Positions 25,713 through 35,183 of a DNA stretch of 64,000 nt are shown here, one piece after another. The notes under the pieces are model-generated. The model ran no database searches. It saw nothing but the letters and a program-made list of their open reading frames with translations, and was not told the DNA's origin. Within the stretch, counting starts at the first letter, position 1; every line of letters starts with the position of its first letter. The translations under genes and the position numbers were made by a program. This stretch comes from Cyanobacteria bacterium REEB67 (GTDB taxonomy: Bacteria; Cyanobacteriota; Vampirovibrionia; Obscuribacterales; Obscuribacteraceae): NCBI GenBank assembly GCA_018971775.1, contig JAGXAB010000008.1, forward strand, positions 1 through 64,000, given 5' to 3'.

Positions 25713-27281
25713 TCACGGCGAAGGTTTTTCCACTGCCGGCGAAGGCTTCGTCTCTTCGATTTTTTGTTTTTCGACTTTTTGTTTTTCGACTTCTGGTTCT
25801 TCGACTTCTGGTTCTTCGACTTTTGGTGTTTCCGTTTTCGGCACATCGACGTGAGGTGTTTCGGTTTTCGGCGCTTCCGCTTTTTCTTCGACACCCTTTT
25901 GCACCGAATCGAGATATTTGCCAATCAGATTGCCTTCTTCGCTCCCGTCTGCTTGCACAATTGTCCAATCGAGCACATCGCCTTCAGCTACAGTTAGTGC
26001 TTCACCTTCTTTATGGTCGGGCAGGGCGACCTTGCTGGCCAGCAAACCGCTTATCTTATCGTCGCTCCAGTCTTTGACCGTGACGAAGACTTGTTCCATC
26101 CGCCCATCCTTGCCGAAAAGGCGGGTAGTCACAGAGAGTGTTTCTTTTTCGGGTAGCCCTTTTTGATAACGGGCCTTGATCTCGGGAATTGTTTTTCTCG
26201 CCTGCTCGATATACGGTTTTAGCATCGCATCCAGTTTGGCTCGCTCCCCGGCAAAGGGCTTGTCGACGGGCCGCTCGCCAGAACCTGACCCTGCCCCGAC
26301 TTCGCGGAAGCCGAGCACTTGCGCGCGAGCGCGATCCGCCTCCGCCCTTTCACTGTCCCCTAGTTTGAAATAGCAGGCTCCACGGATAAAGGTGGTGCGG
26401 CCCTTCTCCCCGGGAAATAGTTTGGGATTTTCGAGGGCCTCATTCAAGGCGACGATCGCTTCGCTGTAGCGACCGAGGCGATAAAGGGCAACACCGCGGC
26501 GGCGTTGCATTTCGGCTTTGATTGGTTCCGGTCCGCTTTTGGATGTGATGAAGGCATCGATGTCGGCCAGGGCTGCTTCGTTGTTCTTCGTGGCCAGGTA
26601 GGCATCGGAGCGCAACATCAGAGGCATCCACTGTCTTTCAATATCGCTGTGACCTTGTTTGCCGTGCCCACGGCAGAGATCCAATGCCTGGGTCAGATCG
26701 GCTATCGCTTTGTCATTTTGGCCGCAAGTAAATTCCAGTGATCCACGGTTGATATAGGCATTGATCGAGGTATCGCCATTGGCGATTGCGCTGTCAAAAT
26801 CTTGCAGTGCTTCGCTGCTGCGTCCGCTCAACGCATAGTTGTAGCCGCGCTGCTCGTAAGCTCTGGCCAGCTTTGGATTTAATTTTAAGGCAGCGTCGAG
26901 ATCGCTTGTCGAGGCCGCTCGATCTTTCATCTCAAAGCGCAAAACGCCACGCACGTAGAGAGCAAATGCGTCCTGCGGATGGGCTGCTATTAGTTTGGTC
27001 AGCTCGGCGTCAAAACCTTGCATGGCCGGGCGCGAGGGTCTCTGCCCCGGTTTCTGCAGCAATGCCTCAATCTCGGCCAGTCGCCCCGGGCTTTTTTTTA
27101 GCGCCTCTGGAGAAGTTCTGGTAAGTGGTTTTGGATCAGGCGCTTTCAGCTGCGGCGCGCTCGCTGCCTTCGCCGTCGCCATTTTCGCCGCTCCTGCCTG
27201 GGCGCTCCAGGCGCTCGGAAGGCCGAGCGCGGCTGTCGTCAAAAGAGTGATCGAAAGCGCGACGCGTGAAATTCCAGCCAA
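25713..27281 (-). CDS. Exported TPR protein with a Pro/Glu/Lys-repeat tail
   Basis: About 522 residues. The start is TTG 27281 (MAGISRVAL), since AGGAG lies 8 nt before it. A signal peptide (SITLLTTAALGLPSAWSA) is followed by an Ala/Pro linker, then TPR units between residues ~100 and 330 (ALYVRGVLRFEMKDRAASTS, AYEQRGYNYALSGRSSEALQ, NRGSLEFTCGQNDKAIADL). A further domain of ~150 residues with regular beta strands follows. The tail is a degenerate tandem repeat based on PKVEEPEVEEPEVEKQK, with repeats also clear in the DNA (CTTCTGGTTCTTCGA). TonB-like Pro-Glu/Lys tails span the periplasm; that role is possible here. Confidence 0.8.
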   Translation of the reverse strand: MAGISRVALSITLLTTAALGLPSAWSAQAGAAKMATAKAASAPQLKAPDPKPLTRTSPEALKKSPGRLAEIEALLQKPGQRPSRPAMQGFDAELTKLIAAHPQDAFALYVRGVLRFEMKDRAASTSDLDAALKLNPKLARAYEQRGYNYALSGRSSEALQDFDSAIANGDTSINAYINRGSLEFTCGQNDKAIADLTQALDLCRGHGKQGHSDIERQWMPLMLRSDAYLATKNNEAALADIDAFITSKSGPEPIKAEMQRRRGVALYRLGRYSEAIVALNEALENPKLFPGEKGRTTFIRGACYFKLGDSERAEADRARAQVLGFREVGAGSGSGERPVDKPFAGERAKLDAMLKPYIEQARKTIPEIKARYQKGLPEKETLSVTTRLFGKDGRMEQVFVTVKDWSDDKISGLLASKVALPDHKEGEALTVAEGDVLDWTIVQADGSEEGNLIGKYLDSVQKGVEEKAEAPKTETPHVDVPKTETPKVEEPEVEEPEVEKQKVEKQKIEETKPSPAVEKPSP

Positions 27282-27324
27282 AAGTGATCTCCTCAAGCAA
27301 GGAGAATATACCTCGGCGGCGTCA

Positions 27325-27924
27325 TTAAAATCCGTTGCGCATGCGGTTGCGGTTGCGATTACGTCGCTGGCGTCTGGCCTGCTGCATCTCTTCCTGTATT
27401 TGCTGGTCGCCTGCGGCTGACGTGGCCACGGCTTGCTCGATCGAAATGTTTTTCAAGTCGTAATGGCGACCGTTGGCAAAATGGCGGACGCCGGAGGTAT
27501 CGGTGTCCGGAAAATCGACAAATTTGTCGGGGCGCGGTGCTTGGTTGCCGCGCAAGCCAGCGCCATTGCCGCCGTTGCCGAAGCTGGCATTGTTAAAGCC
27601 GCCGTTGCCAAAATTGTTCGGATTATTGTTGAAGGCGGCATAGTTGGCTGGCGAAGGCAAGGCGCCGGTCGCTCCATATTGATTGTCCTCGGGTGAATTG
27701 AAGCGTTTCTGACGGCGGCGACTGCCACGATACTGATCCACTACCCAGGGTCTTTGAGCGGCCGGTGAAAAGTTTTGCCCGGGTAGCTGGTCGGGAAACT
27801 GGCTGGAAATGTCGCTATCAGCGAGGACCATTTGTGCTGGCCCGGGGCAGAGCGGCGAAAGGGCGCTCAGTGAAAGGCCGAGACCGAGGCCGAGGCGACA
27901 AGCTAAGCGGCGCATCTTGTTCAT
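27325..27924 (-). CDS. Exported Asn/Gly-rich protein in operon with a VWA protein
   Basis: A 199-residue protein with a signal peptide (LACRLGLGLGLSLSALSP), a middle rich in Asn, Gly, Phe and Ala (NNNPNNFGNGGFNNASFGNG) and a very basic end (QARRQRRNRNRNRMRNGF). A short ordered segment FVDFPDTDTSGVRHFANGRH precedes the tail. Its ATG overlaps the stop of the VWA gene upstream (ATGA), so the two are co-translated and probably work together. The basic tail could bind nucleic acid or a cell-wall polymer; nothing more can be said. Confidence 0.7.
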   Translation of the reverse strand: MNKMRRLACRLGLGLGLSLSALSPLCPGPAQMVLADSDISSQFPDQLPGQNFSPAAQRPWVVDQYRGSRRRQKRFNSPEDNQYGATGALPSPANYAAFNNNPNNFGNGGFNNASFGNGGNGAGLRGNQAPRPDKFVDFPDTDTSGVRHFANGRHYDLKNISIEQAVATSAAGDQQIQEEMQQARRQRRNRNRNRMRNGF

Positions 27925-29117
27925 CTGCTGCCTCCGCTTGCACTGTGGTTGGCAATGTGGGCCAGAGATGCTTTTACGGCAGAATGGCTGGTGTTACGCC
28001 CGGGGGCGGAAGGTCTGGAAATCCTGGCTGCGACGCTTTGCTTTGGTGCCGGAGGCAGGGGAGGTGCGGGAGCATATTGTTGCATTGTCGAGGCGAGGGC
28101 ACCGCCCAGACCCCTTTGCTGCAGGTCGTCAAAGGTGATTGTGTGGACGAAGTTGTAGCGAGCACCGTTGGTAGTGAGATTCTGGTCAAGGTCCTCGAGA
28201 TAGGCAAGACCCTTGCCGTCGGCGGCGCCGATCTGGCAGAAAATCACTGTCACGTCGTGCGGATTTTTCATGCGATTACTGATGTCCACCAGCTCCTGGC
28301 GCACTCGCTCGGGCTCGACCCTGGGCACAGGCAAGCCGTCGGTGACGACAACGATGAGCAGGGGTTTTTTATTGGGGGAATGGTCGGCAAAGTAGCGATC
28401 GGCCTGTTCGGCTAGAGGCTCGAATAATCTGGTGCCCGTTTGCAGCCGCATGTTGTCGAAGAGATAAGCAATGTGATTGGCTGAGGCGTTTTCAAAAACG
28501 TCATATTCAGTGGCGAAGGGCACGATGGTCATGCCTTGCGTGGCAACCGGCGTGAGGGCAAGGGCCATGCTGGCAGCCTGCATGCCGCACCATTCCCAGC
28601 GCGAAACGCCATCGGGGCAATCGGTCTGATGCATTGACAGGGAGCGGTCGACTAAAAGTTCGAAGTTGAAGCGAGAGAGAATGCGCATCTCTTTTTCGGC
28701 TTGCAGCCGGAAACGATTATTGTCAGCGCTTGCTTTTAGCGCACTGGCGCTGTTGTCCAAGATGCCGTTACCCGCCGCCAGGCCACTATCTTGCGCGCCG
28801 GCATTGAGGGGTTGAGCTTCGGCATGCTGGCTGACGCCGAGAGTGAAAGGTTTAATCTTGGGGGTGACCGTCATGTCCAGTTTTGCCTGGCCGGCCAGGA
28901 ATCTCGTCACCGTGTTAGCGCCGGTGGCGCCGCTCGTATTGCCGCTGCTGACCGCGCCGGTCGAGTCGCCGAACATTTCGCCGTTTGCATCGTCCGCCTG
29001 GCTCGGACCGTTGCCGTCCTGGGCGAGGGCCACCCCGGCTGGAAAATTGACGACGAGACTGCAACAAGCGCTGAGGCTTAAGAGGCTGGCTGCAAAAGTC
29101 GTGCGCTTGGTCTTCAT
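27921..29117 (-). CDS. Exported von Willebrand factor A domain protein
   Basis: A 398-residue protein: signal peptide (AASLLSLSACCSLVVNFPAGVALA), a disordered linker to residue ~140, then a VWA domain with an intact metal-ion-dependent adhesion site (LLVDRSLSM for DxSxS, GTRLF for the Thr, VVTDGLPVP for the Asp). After the MIDAS Ser lies the segment SRWEWCGMQ, which recurs as TKWQWCLEQ in the second VWA protein at 36567. The C-terminus is Pro/Ala-rich. It probably binds protein partners outside the cytoplasm; it forms an overlapping operon with the Asn/Gly-rich protein. Confidence 0.85.
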   Translation of the reverse strand: MKTKRTTFAASLLSLSACCSLVVNFPAGVALAQDGNGPSQADDANGEMFGDSTGAVSSGNTSGATGANTVTRFLAGQAKLDMTVTPKIKPFTLGVSQHAEAQPLNAGAQDSGLAAGNGILDNSASALKASADNNRFRLQAEKEMRILSRFNFELLVDRSLSMHQTDCPDGVSRWEWCGMQAASMALALTPVATQGMTIVPFATEYDVFENASANHIAYLFDNMRLQTGTRLFEPLAEQADRYFADHSPNKKPLLIVVVTDGLPVPRVEPERVRQELVDISNRMKNPHDVTVIFCQIGAADGKGLAYLEDLDQNLTTNGARYNFVHTITFDDLQQRGLGGALASTMQQYAPAPPLPPAPKQSVAARISRPSAPGRNTSHSAVKASLAHIANHSASGGSR

Positions 29118-29291
29118 AACCCGATGTTAACCAAGCACAGGGAGGATTGCGTGAGGAAATTGCCCGCAAGGCGATACTCCGGCCCTGGATACGTGCAATT
29201 TGTGAATAAATGCGTTTTGTTGGCGTTCATCTAAATGGGGGGATTTTGTCGCAGGCACTCTATACTTTTTGTATCTGTAGGAAAATTGGTC

Positions 29292-30893
29292 ATGACAGCT
29301 GTCAAATTGGACAAATTGCTCGATAATTTGGGCCTCGGCGCCGCCGCGGGCGAAGGCGTCGAAATCACCGGCGTTACGACCGATCCCGACCTCTGTCGCC
29401 CCGGCTTTTTATATGTTGCCGAGATTTCGGAATCGGTCGACAGTAAGCGTCTCGGCGTGCGACTGGATGGTCGTGATTTTATCGACAGAGCCGTGACAAA
29501 TGGCGCGGTGGCTGTTTTGACGACACCGGATGTGGTATTGCCGGAGGTGCGCTCTGCCGCCGTCGAATCTGCCCGTCAGGTGCTCCTTGTCAAGCATGAT
29601 CGACCCCTGACCTTGCTGGGCGCTCTCTGTGCAAAGTTTTACGGCCAGCCTCGTCCGCAACATATTGCATTAGTGACGGGTACCAATGGTAAGACATCGA
29701 CTGTCAACTTCTGTCGCATGCTCTGGTCTGGGGCTCACCTGCCTGCCTGTTCGATAGGCAATCTGGGCGGCGTTTGCAGTGATGGCACCCTGGTCTGGGA
29801 TCGCCACCCGACTCTTTCTGTACCGGATACGGTCACCCTGCACAAGATTTTGCACGATGTCGCCGGTCGTGGCTTCGACTATGTCGCCATGGAAGCGACG
29901 AGTCATGCTCTCTTTGATCAGCGCGTTACCGGTCTTGGCGCCACAATTGGTGCTTTTACAAATATCACCCGCGACCATCTCGATTTTCATGGTGACATGG
30001 AAGAATATTTCCGCGTCAAGATGACTCTTTTTAGCGAGGTGCTCGCGCCGGGCAGCGTCGCTGTTTTGAACGCCGATGCCGATGCCGGTGCTGAAGATTT
30101 TGTGGCCGACGGTGTCAAAAACAGCAACAGATATTCCCAGGCTCTGGCCATCTGCCACGAGCGCGGCCACAAGGTGATTTCATACGGCTTCAACGGCGAT
30201 GATGTGCGTCTGGTCGATTGCGAGGACGTCGAAAACGGCCAGAATCTCATCCTGGAAATATTTGGCAAAAAATACAATTGCCACGTTAATCTATCCGGGC
30301 TCTTTCAAGTGAGCAATGTGCTGTGCGCCCTGTCGATCGTGCTGGGTTCGGGAGTGCCGGTGGAACGTTTGTTGCCTCTCCTGCCAACTTTGACCGAGAT
30401 TGAGGGTCGTCTAAATACCGTCGCTTTTACCCCGAGCGGGGGAAGGGTGATCGTCGATTATGCGCACTCGGCCCATGCCCTGCGCGCCGCCCTCGAGGCG
30501 GCACGCAGTCTGACCGTCGGTAAACTCGTTGTCGTTTTCGGCTGCGGCGGCGAACGCGACCCGGGCAAGCGCTCTGAAATGGGCCGCGTCGCGGCAATAA
30601 TTGCCGACCAGGTAATCGTCACCGATGACAACCCCAGATGCGAAGATCCGGCCGAAATCCGCCGTGCTGTGATGGTCGGGGCTCCCCGGGCACTTGAAGT
30701 CGATAATCGCGTCAAAGCAATAGAGATGGCGATGCGATCTCTAGCGAAGGGCGACTGCCTATTGATTGCCGGCAAAGGTCATGAAACGACACAGACAATC
30801 GGTGAAGAAAGCTTCCCCTATTCCGATATCGAGACCGCTCGGCATCTGGCCGCTGAGCTCGAACAGGCCACTTACGTCAAACGGAATCACTAA
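29292..30893 (+). CDS. murE: UDP-MurNAc-tripeptide synthetase (meso-diaminopimelate-adding)
   Basis: A 533-residue cytoplasmic ligase that adds the third residue to the peptidoglycan stem peptide. The ATP-binding loop VTGTNGKTSTVNF is near residue 128, followed by the carbamoylated-Lys region and the C-terminal domain with VDYAHSAHALRAAL and DDNPRCEDP. The DNPR motif is the signature of meso-DAP enzymes, pointing to a DAP-type wall. The start MTAVKLDK was chosen because TAGGA lies ~12 nt before it. A 12-bp tandem repeat begins in its last codons and runs on after the stop. It stands alone rather than in a dcw cluster. Confidence 0.95.
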   Translation: MTAVKLDKLLDNLGLGAAAGEGVEITGVTTDPDLCRPGFLYVAEISESVDSKRLGVRLDGRDFIDRAVTNGAVAVLTTPDVVLPEVRSAAVESARQVLLVKHDRPLTLLGALCAKFYGQPRPQHIALVTGTNGKTSTVNFCRMLWSGAHLPACSIGNLGGVCSDGTLVWDRHPTLSVPDTVTLHKILHDVAGRGFDYVAMEATSHALFDQRVTGLGATIGAFTNITRDHLDFHGDMEEYFRVKMTLFSEVLAPGSVAVLNADADAGAEDFVADGVKNSNRYSQALAICHERGHKVISYGFNGDDVRLVDCEDVENGQNLILEIFGKKYNCHVNLSGLFQVSNVLCALSIVLGSGVPVERLLPLLPTLTEIEGRLNTVAFTPSGGRVIVDYAHSAHALRAALEAARSLTVGKLVVVFGCGGERDPGKRSEMGRVAAIIADQVIVTDDNPRCEDPAEIRRAVMVGAPRALEVDNRVKAIEMAMRSLAKGDCLLIAGKGHETTQTIGEESFPYSDIETARHLAAELEQATYVKRNH

Positions 30894-30950
30894 CGAAATC
30901 AACAACGGAATCAACAACGGAATCAACAACGGAATCAACAACGGAATCAC
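30884..30950. repeat. 12-bp tandem repeat (AACAACGGAATC) from the murE stop to ovoA
   Basis: Four perfect units fill 30901-30948, with diverged units on both sides (ACGGAATCACTAACGAAATC before, ACTAGTAAAGG after). The left diverged unit contains the murE stop codon, so the repeat seems to have grown from the 3' end of the gene. It fills most of the 74-bp gap before the ovoA start. Confidence 0.9.
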
Positions 30951-30967
30951 TAGTAAAGGTATAAAGC

Positions 30968-33523
30968 ATGTCTGGCTCCCGTAATCCCAATCTTGGTGTA
31001 ATGCCCGTCAGCTTCGAGCGTGACGGTGATATTGCCGGTGGTGCCGGTGCCGATCTTGGTACCGATCTTGGTTTTGGTCGCGGAGAAAATGCCGCTGACT
31101 TCTGGCGCAAGAATCTCGGCCGGACCACGATGCCGCTCGGATTGCCTCGCAGCGCCGACTGGTGGACCGGTTTACCGCCGGAACAATGCGCTGGTTACAG
31201 CCATGAACAGGGTCAGTTGCACTCCCTGGACATTCCAAATCTGGCAACCTGCACCCGTCAATCCGTACTCGATTATTTCAACAATACCTGGACGCTCAAT
31301 GAGCTGCTCTTTTCCTCACTGATTGGTGAAGAGCCTTTTTACCGCCCTCCCTATCATTCTTTGCGTCACCCGCTCATCTTTTATTATGTGCATCCGTCCG
31401 TGCTTTATGTTAGCAAGCTGCGCCTGGCCGGCCTTTTGAGCGCGCCGGTCAATAGCTATTTCGAGAGCCTTTTTGAAACCGGCGTCGATGAAATGAGCTG
31501 GGACGATATGTCCAAAAATGCGATCGAATGGCCGAGTATCGAGGACGGTCGCGAATATCGCCGGCAGGTTTATGCAAAAGTCCGCGAACTGATTGAAAAT
31601 CATCCCGGACTTGCTGACGGCCATACGCAAATCGACCGTGAAAATCCGCTCTGGGCGATTTTTATGGGCATGGAGCACGAGCGCATTCATCTTGAAACGT
31701 CATCTGCTTTGATTCGCGAACTGCCAGTGCATCTTGTCGCCCGGCCGCCACAATGGCCGGCGTTGGCCGCGCTGCACCCGGTTGAAAATGCTGAAGTCGC
31801 CTATCCGCCGCAGGCGGGCCAAGATTTTCCGCAAAATAATCTTGTCACTGTCAGCGCACGCGAAGTGACGATCGGCAAAGATTTTGATTTCCCCACTTTC
31901 GGTTGGGACAATGAATACGGCAGTCGTGCTGCTCAGATCAGTGATTTTGCCGCAGGCGAAATGCTCATTAGCAACGGCGAATACTGGCAATTTGTCGCCG
32001 ACGGCGGCTACCATCAAAAAGAAAACTGGAGTGAAACGGGCTGGCGCTGGCGCTCTTTTCGCAATGTGAAATGGCCCACCTTCTGGGTGCCCGATGGTCC
32101 AGCCGGCACACATCAGTACCGCCTGCGCACGTGTTTTGAAATTGTGCCAATGCAATGGGATTGGCCGGCGGTGGTCAATTATCACGAGGCGAAGGCTTTT
32201 TGTCAGTGGAAATCGCTGAAATCAAATGTGCACTTTCGCCTTCTTACCGAAGCCGAGCACCAGGCGATGATCCTATCGGACAATCAGCAGAGCGAGAGCA
32301 CGCTGATGCCGGCGCCGCAATACAACAGCAATTTGCGCCAAGGCTCGGAATGTCCTGTCGACGCCAGTTTGGGAAAGGGGGCAAAACTGGATCAGGAAAA
32401 TAAGCTCGACAAGCAGAGTAAGCTGGATAAGCAGAGTAAGTTTGCCGATTTGTTCGGCAATGTCTGGCAGTGGGCCGAAGATCATTTCCACCCGCTTGAA
32501 GGTTTCAAAATCGACAGGCTTTACGACGACTTCAGCGCTCCTTGTTTTGACGGTGAACACCAGATGATCCTTGGTGGATCGTTCATCAGTACCGGCGACG
32601 AAGCTACTGTTCACGCCCGCTTCCACTTCCGTCCGCATTTCTTCCAGCATGCCGGTTTTCGCGTTGTTTATGCCACTGCTGGTGATGGCGCAGTCGTGCA
32701 TCTAAGTGATGCGACTTCTAAGGTGAGTGCGGTCGTCGATCCTTATGAAACGCAGACGATTTTCGACGAATACATGACTCTGCACTATGCTCCTGCTGAA
32801 GTGCAGATGCCCTATCAGGGCTCTATCAGCACTGTTTCTGGCCCTGTCGAAGCGACTCAATTTCCGCAGCGATGCGCTGACCTCGTCAATAGCTGGTGCG
32901 ATAAGCTGGGCATCCAAAAAGGAAAAGCGCTCGATATCGGCTGTGCTGTTGGCGGCGCGTCGTTCCGCCTGGCCTCAGCCTTTGCTCAGGTGGAAGGCAT
33001 TGATCTCAGCGCTCAATTTATTGCTGCTGCCCAGACTTTGCAAAACGTGCGTAAGCTCGATTATCGCTACAAAGTCGAGTCGGATATTTATGAAAATGCA
33101 TGTGCTACAGTCGATGCTACCGCCGCAGCTAAAGTGAATTTTCGCCAGGGAGATGCCTGCAATTTGCCAGCCGAATGGGCTGATTTTGACGCTGTTTTAA
33201 TGGCTAATTTGCTCTGTCGTCTGCCCGATCCAGAAGCTTGCCTGAAGCGGATGAGTGGGGAGCAAGCCGTGTTGCGCCAGGGTGGTCTGCTCGTGCTTGT
33301 CTCGCCCTATAGTTGGATGACCGCTTACACTCCCAGGGATAAGTGGCTGGGCGGGTATCTTGATAGTGATGGCGAGCGCCATTTTTCCGAAGATGGCCTG
33401 AAAGCTCTGCTGGCCCCGGATTTTGATTTGCTGGAAGTGGCCGATGTGCCGCTCCTTATCCGCGAGCATCGGCGCAAGTTTCAGTATATCGTTGCTCAAG
33501 CGATGGTCTGGCGTCGGAAATAA
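30968..33523 (+). CDS. ovoA: Ovothiol synthase OvoA (5-histidylcysteine sulfoxide synthase fused to a methyltransferase)
   Basis: An 851-residue fusion. The N-terminal DinB-like part carries the iron site, with MEHERIHLE (HxxxHxE, near residue 240). The middle is a formylglycine-synthase-type domain (FPTFGWDNEYG ... FCQWKS ... FGNVWQWAED ... GGSFISTGDE ... HFRPHFFQHAGFRV). The last ~230 residues are a class I methyltransferase (ALDIGCAVGGASFRLA). OvoA joins Cys and His with oxygen to 5-histidylcysteine sulfoxide, and the fused domain methylates the mercaptohistidine, giving ovothiol. Near residue 470 an in-frame repeat (LDKQSKLDKQSK) has expanded in a loop before FADLFGNVWQW. Ribosome site AAAGG lies 9 nt before the ATG. 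The PLP lyase OvoB is not in the window. Confidence 0.92.
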   Translation: MSGSRNPNLGVMPVSFERDGDIAGGAGADLGTDLGFGRGENAADFWRKNLGRTTMPLGLPRSADWWTGLPPEQCAGYSHEQGQLHSLDIPNLATCTRQSVLDYFNNTWTLNELLFSSLIGEEPFYRPPYHSLRHPLIFYYVHPSVLYVSKLRLAGLLSAPVNSYFESLFETGVDEMSWDDMSKNAIEWPSIEDGREYRRQVYAKVRELIENHPGLADGHTQIDRENPLWAIFMGMEHERIHLETSSALIRELPVHLVARPPQWPALAALHPVENAEVAYPPQAGQDFPQNNLVTVSAREVTIGKDFDFPTFGWDNEYGSRAAQISDFAAGEMLISNGEYWQFVADGGYHQKENWSETGWRWRSFRNVKWPTFWVPDGPAGTHQYRLRTCFEIVPMQWDWPAVVNYHEAKAFCQWKSLKSNVHFRLLTEAEHQAMILSDNQQSESTLMPAPQYNSNLRQGSECPVDASLGKGAKLDQENKLDKQSKLDKQSKFADLFGNVWQWAEDHFHPLEGFKIDRLYDDFSAPCFDGEHQMILGGSFISTGDEATVHARFHFRPHFFQHAGFRVVYATAGDGAVVHLSDATSKVSAVVDPYETQTIFDEYMTLHYAPAEVQMPYQGSISTVSGPVEATQFPQRCADLVNSWCDKLGIQKGKALDIGCAVGGASFRLASAFAQVEGIDLSAQFIAAAQTLQNVRKLDYRYKVESDIYENACATVDATAAAKVNFRQGDACNLPAEWADFDAVLMANLLCRLPDPEACLKRMSGEQAVLRQGGLLVLVSPYSWMTAYTPRDKWLGGYLDSDGERHFSEDGLKALLAPDFDLLEVADVPLLIREHRRKFQYIVAQAMVWRRK

Positions 33524-33580
33524 AGCAGGGCGTCGAGCGTGCTATAGAATGGCTGAAGGATTAGGTTCTTTTGGTGGGGC

Positions 33581-34013
33581 ATGATTTTGCTGCGTCGCTC
33601 ATTTTTCATTATCGGTACGGTCATTGCAATGGGCATAGGCTGCTACATTGCAGCGCCCACTTTACTTAATCCTCTATTCATGACCTTATTTTCTTTTTGT
33701 AATCTCTACTCCCTTAGCGAATCCGGTTTTGTCGATCACAGTGGACACTTTGCCTTTCACCAAATAAATACGGTTATATCTGGACAGAGTTTTCGGATGG
33801 CCTGTTGGTTATGCCGAATCAATGCCTGGATAAACAGGGTCGAGAGGCGGCAGCAAATTTGGCTATCTGGACAAGAAAAGCGACCTGGCCATACCATGTA
33901 TTTTTGCTGAGGCGGGCGCTTTTAGTGAAGGACTTACCGTGGCCGCTGTTGCTTCTCCCGCTGTGCAACAAGGCAATATTCACAACGTAGGACGCGCTGT
34001 CCAATGCTTGTGA
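33581..34013 (+). pseudogene. Decayed WG-repeat protein (two frameshifts)
   Basis: Three frames read in turn give a continuous WG-repeat-like protein. Frame 1 opens with a membrane anchor or signal MILLRRSFFIIGTVIAMG and runs to SGFVDHSGHFAFHQ. A second frame gives YIWTEFSDGLLVMPNQCLDK, and from 33846 a third gives KFGYLDKKSDLAIPCIF and AFSEGLTVAAV, ending at TGA 34011. The FVDxxGxFAF, FSDGLLVM and KFGYLDKK patterns are those of KWG repeats. Frame changes fall near 33780 and 33845. The gene cannot make the full protein as it stands. Confidence 0.75.
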
Positions 34014-34022
34014 GAGATCCGG

Positions 34023-34427
34023 CTATAGCGGCCTGATGCTCTTGTTGATCTTATCGGCTTCGTCTTTATAATGCTGCGCTTCTTTCGTCCGGTGCATTTT
34101 CGTCAGGATTTTATGGGCAAGTAAATACTGTCCCTTGCGGTTATAGTGCATGCCAAGCTCGCAGAGGCTGCCGATATATTCACGACTGGTGGCACCAAAT
34201 TTTTTCGCCTTTTGGACGTCTTTTAAAAAAGGAGCATCGTTGTCGTCGGATATGCCATGCGAGCCCGACGAGGCTCCGGTCGATCCGGCGCTGCCGGAAC
34301 CACCACCGCTTTCTCCGGCGGTTTGCGCTTGAGCGGGTAGGATTTGCGCAGACAACGCGATAAGTGTCGCTATCAGGCCCGCTTGCACAGGCCGCGGACG
34401 ACGACTAGGCCTATGGATATTGTCCAC
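34023..34427 (-). CDS. Small exported protein with one TPR-like helical pair
   Basis: A 134-residue protein with a signal peptide (AGLIATLIALSAQILPAQAQ), a Gly/Ser-rich linker (GESGGGSGSAGSTGASSGSH), and a C-terminal helical segment (YIGSLCELGMHYNRKGQYLLAHKIL) that fits one TPR unit. It ends convergent with the WG-repeat remnant, 10 bp apart. No specific function is visible. Confidence 0.7.
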   Translation of the reverse strand: MDNIHRPSRRPRPVQAGLIATLIALSAQILPAQAQTAGESGGGSGSAGSTGASSGSHGISDDNDAPFLKDVQKAKKFGATSREYIGSLCELGMHYNRKGQYLLAHKILTKMHRTKEAQHYKDEADKINKSIRPL

Positions 34428-34523
34428 TTTGCACCTCTTCTGACCGGTGATAAATGATCTACAGTACTATAGTGGGAAACTCGCCAACCCGGTGCACAAA
34501 ATTTGCTTTTTTGAGGTTCGCTC

Positions 34524-35126
34524 ATGTGGTTTCGCAAAGCTCCCAGCCTTACGCTTGAGAAACAATTGGAAGTGCTTACCGGCTGCGGCATTCGCTTGCG
34601 CGACAGTATGACCGTCGAGCATTTCATCGAGATGCATCCCAGGCAAAATTACGACAGTGAGCCATATTTGTTGGCGCTGACCGTCATGGGTGGTGAAATG
34701 GCGAAGGCACCATTCGATGATTTTTCTGATGATATCTGGCGCCTTGATCCGACGCGCCTGCGCTTCAATGCTGAGGATGGCGGCCAGGGAGCTTATTTGA
34801 AAATCGCCGCTAAAATGTCCAGGCTGGCCGGTGGCAGTATGCCGATCGCCGATGCCCGCGACCATGTCGATATGGCGGCAAATCATGCCTGGCTTAGTTT
34901 TTCCCTGGACGGCATGCCTTACCGCTGGGAATTGCAGGCACAGGGCGGCAAGCTCGACAGCAAAGTTTTTTCGAAATTTGCTGAGCTATTAAAACTGGTT
35001 GGTGCGGGCAAACGTTTCTACGTCCTCGAATTGAAGGACCAGGGACGTTTGATCGGTGCGGCGAGGCCTGACGTGCTGGGCAATTTGCGGGAAAAGACCG
35101 GGCTTGATTTCAACTGGCTAAGTTGA
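34524..35126 (+). CDS. Hypothetical protein, unrecognised
   Basis: A 200-residue soluble protein beginning MWFRKAPSLTLEKQLEVLTGCGIRL. The sequence alternates helix and strand and looks like a folded single domain (for example HVDMAANHAWLSFSLDG and FYVLELKDQGRLIGAARP). No signal peptide. The ATG follows GAGG about 8 nt upstream. It is divergent from the gene at 34023-34427 and convergent with the YezG-like gene. No family recognised. Confidence 0.7.
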   Translation: MWFRKAPSLTLEKQLEVLTGCGIRLRDSMTVEHFIEMHPRQNYDSEPYLLALTVMGGEMAKAPFDDFSDDIWRLDPTRLRFNAEDGGQGAYLKIAAKMSRLAGGSMPIADARDHVDMAANHAWLSFSLDGMPYRWELQAQGGKLDSKVFSKFAELLKLVGAGKRFYVLELKDQGRLIGAARPDVLGNLREKTGLDFNWLS

Positions 35127-35183
35127 TTGCGCCCACGCTTCCGCCGCCACCACAATGTAGGGCAAATTTGTCCCGAAAGGTTG

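Noticed and set aside
28213-28415. Plus-strand reading frames over the VWA gene
   Set aside because: They mirror the VWA coding sequence and contain no recognisable domain.
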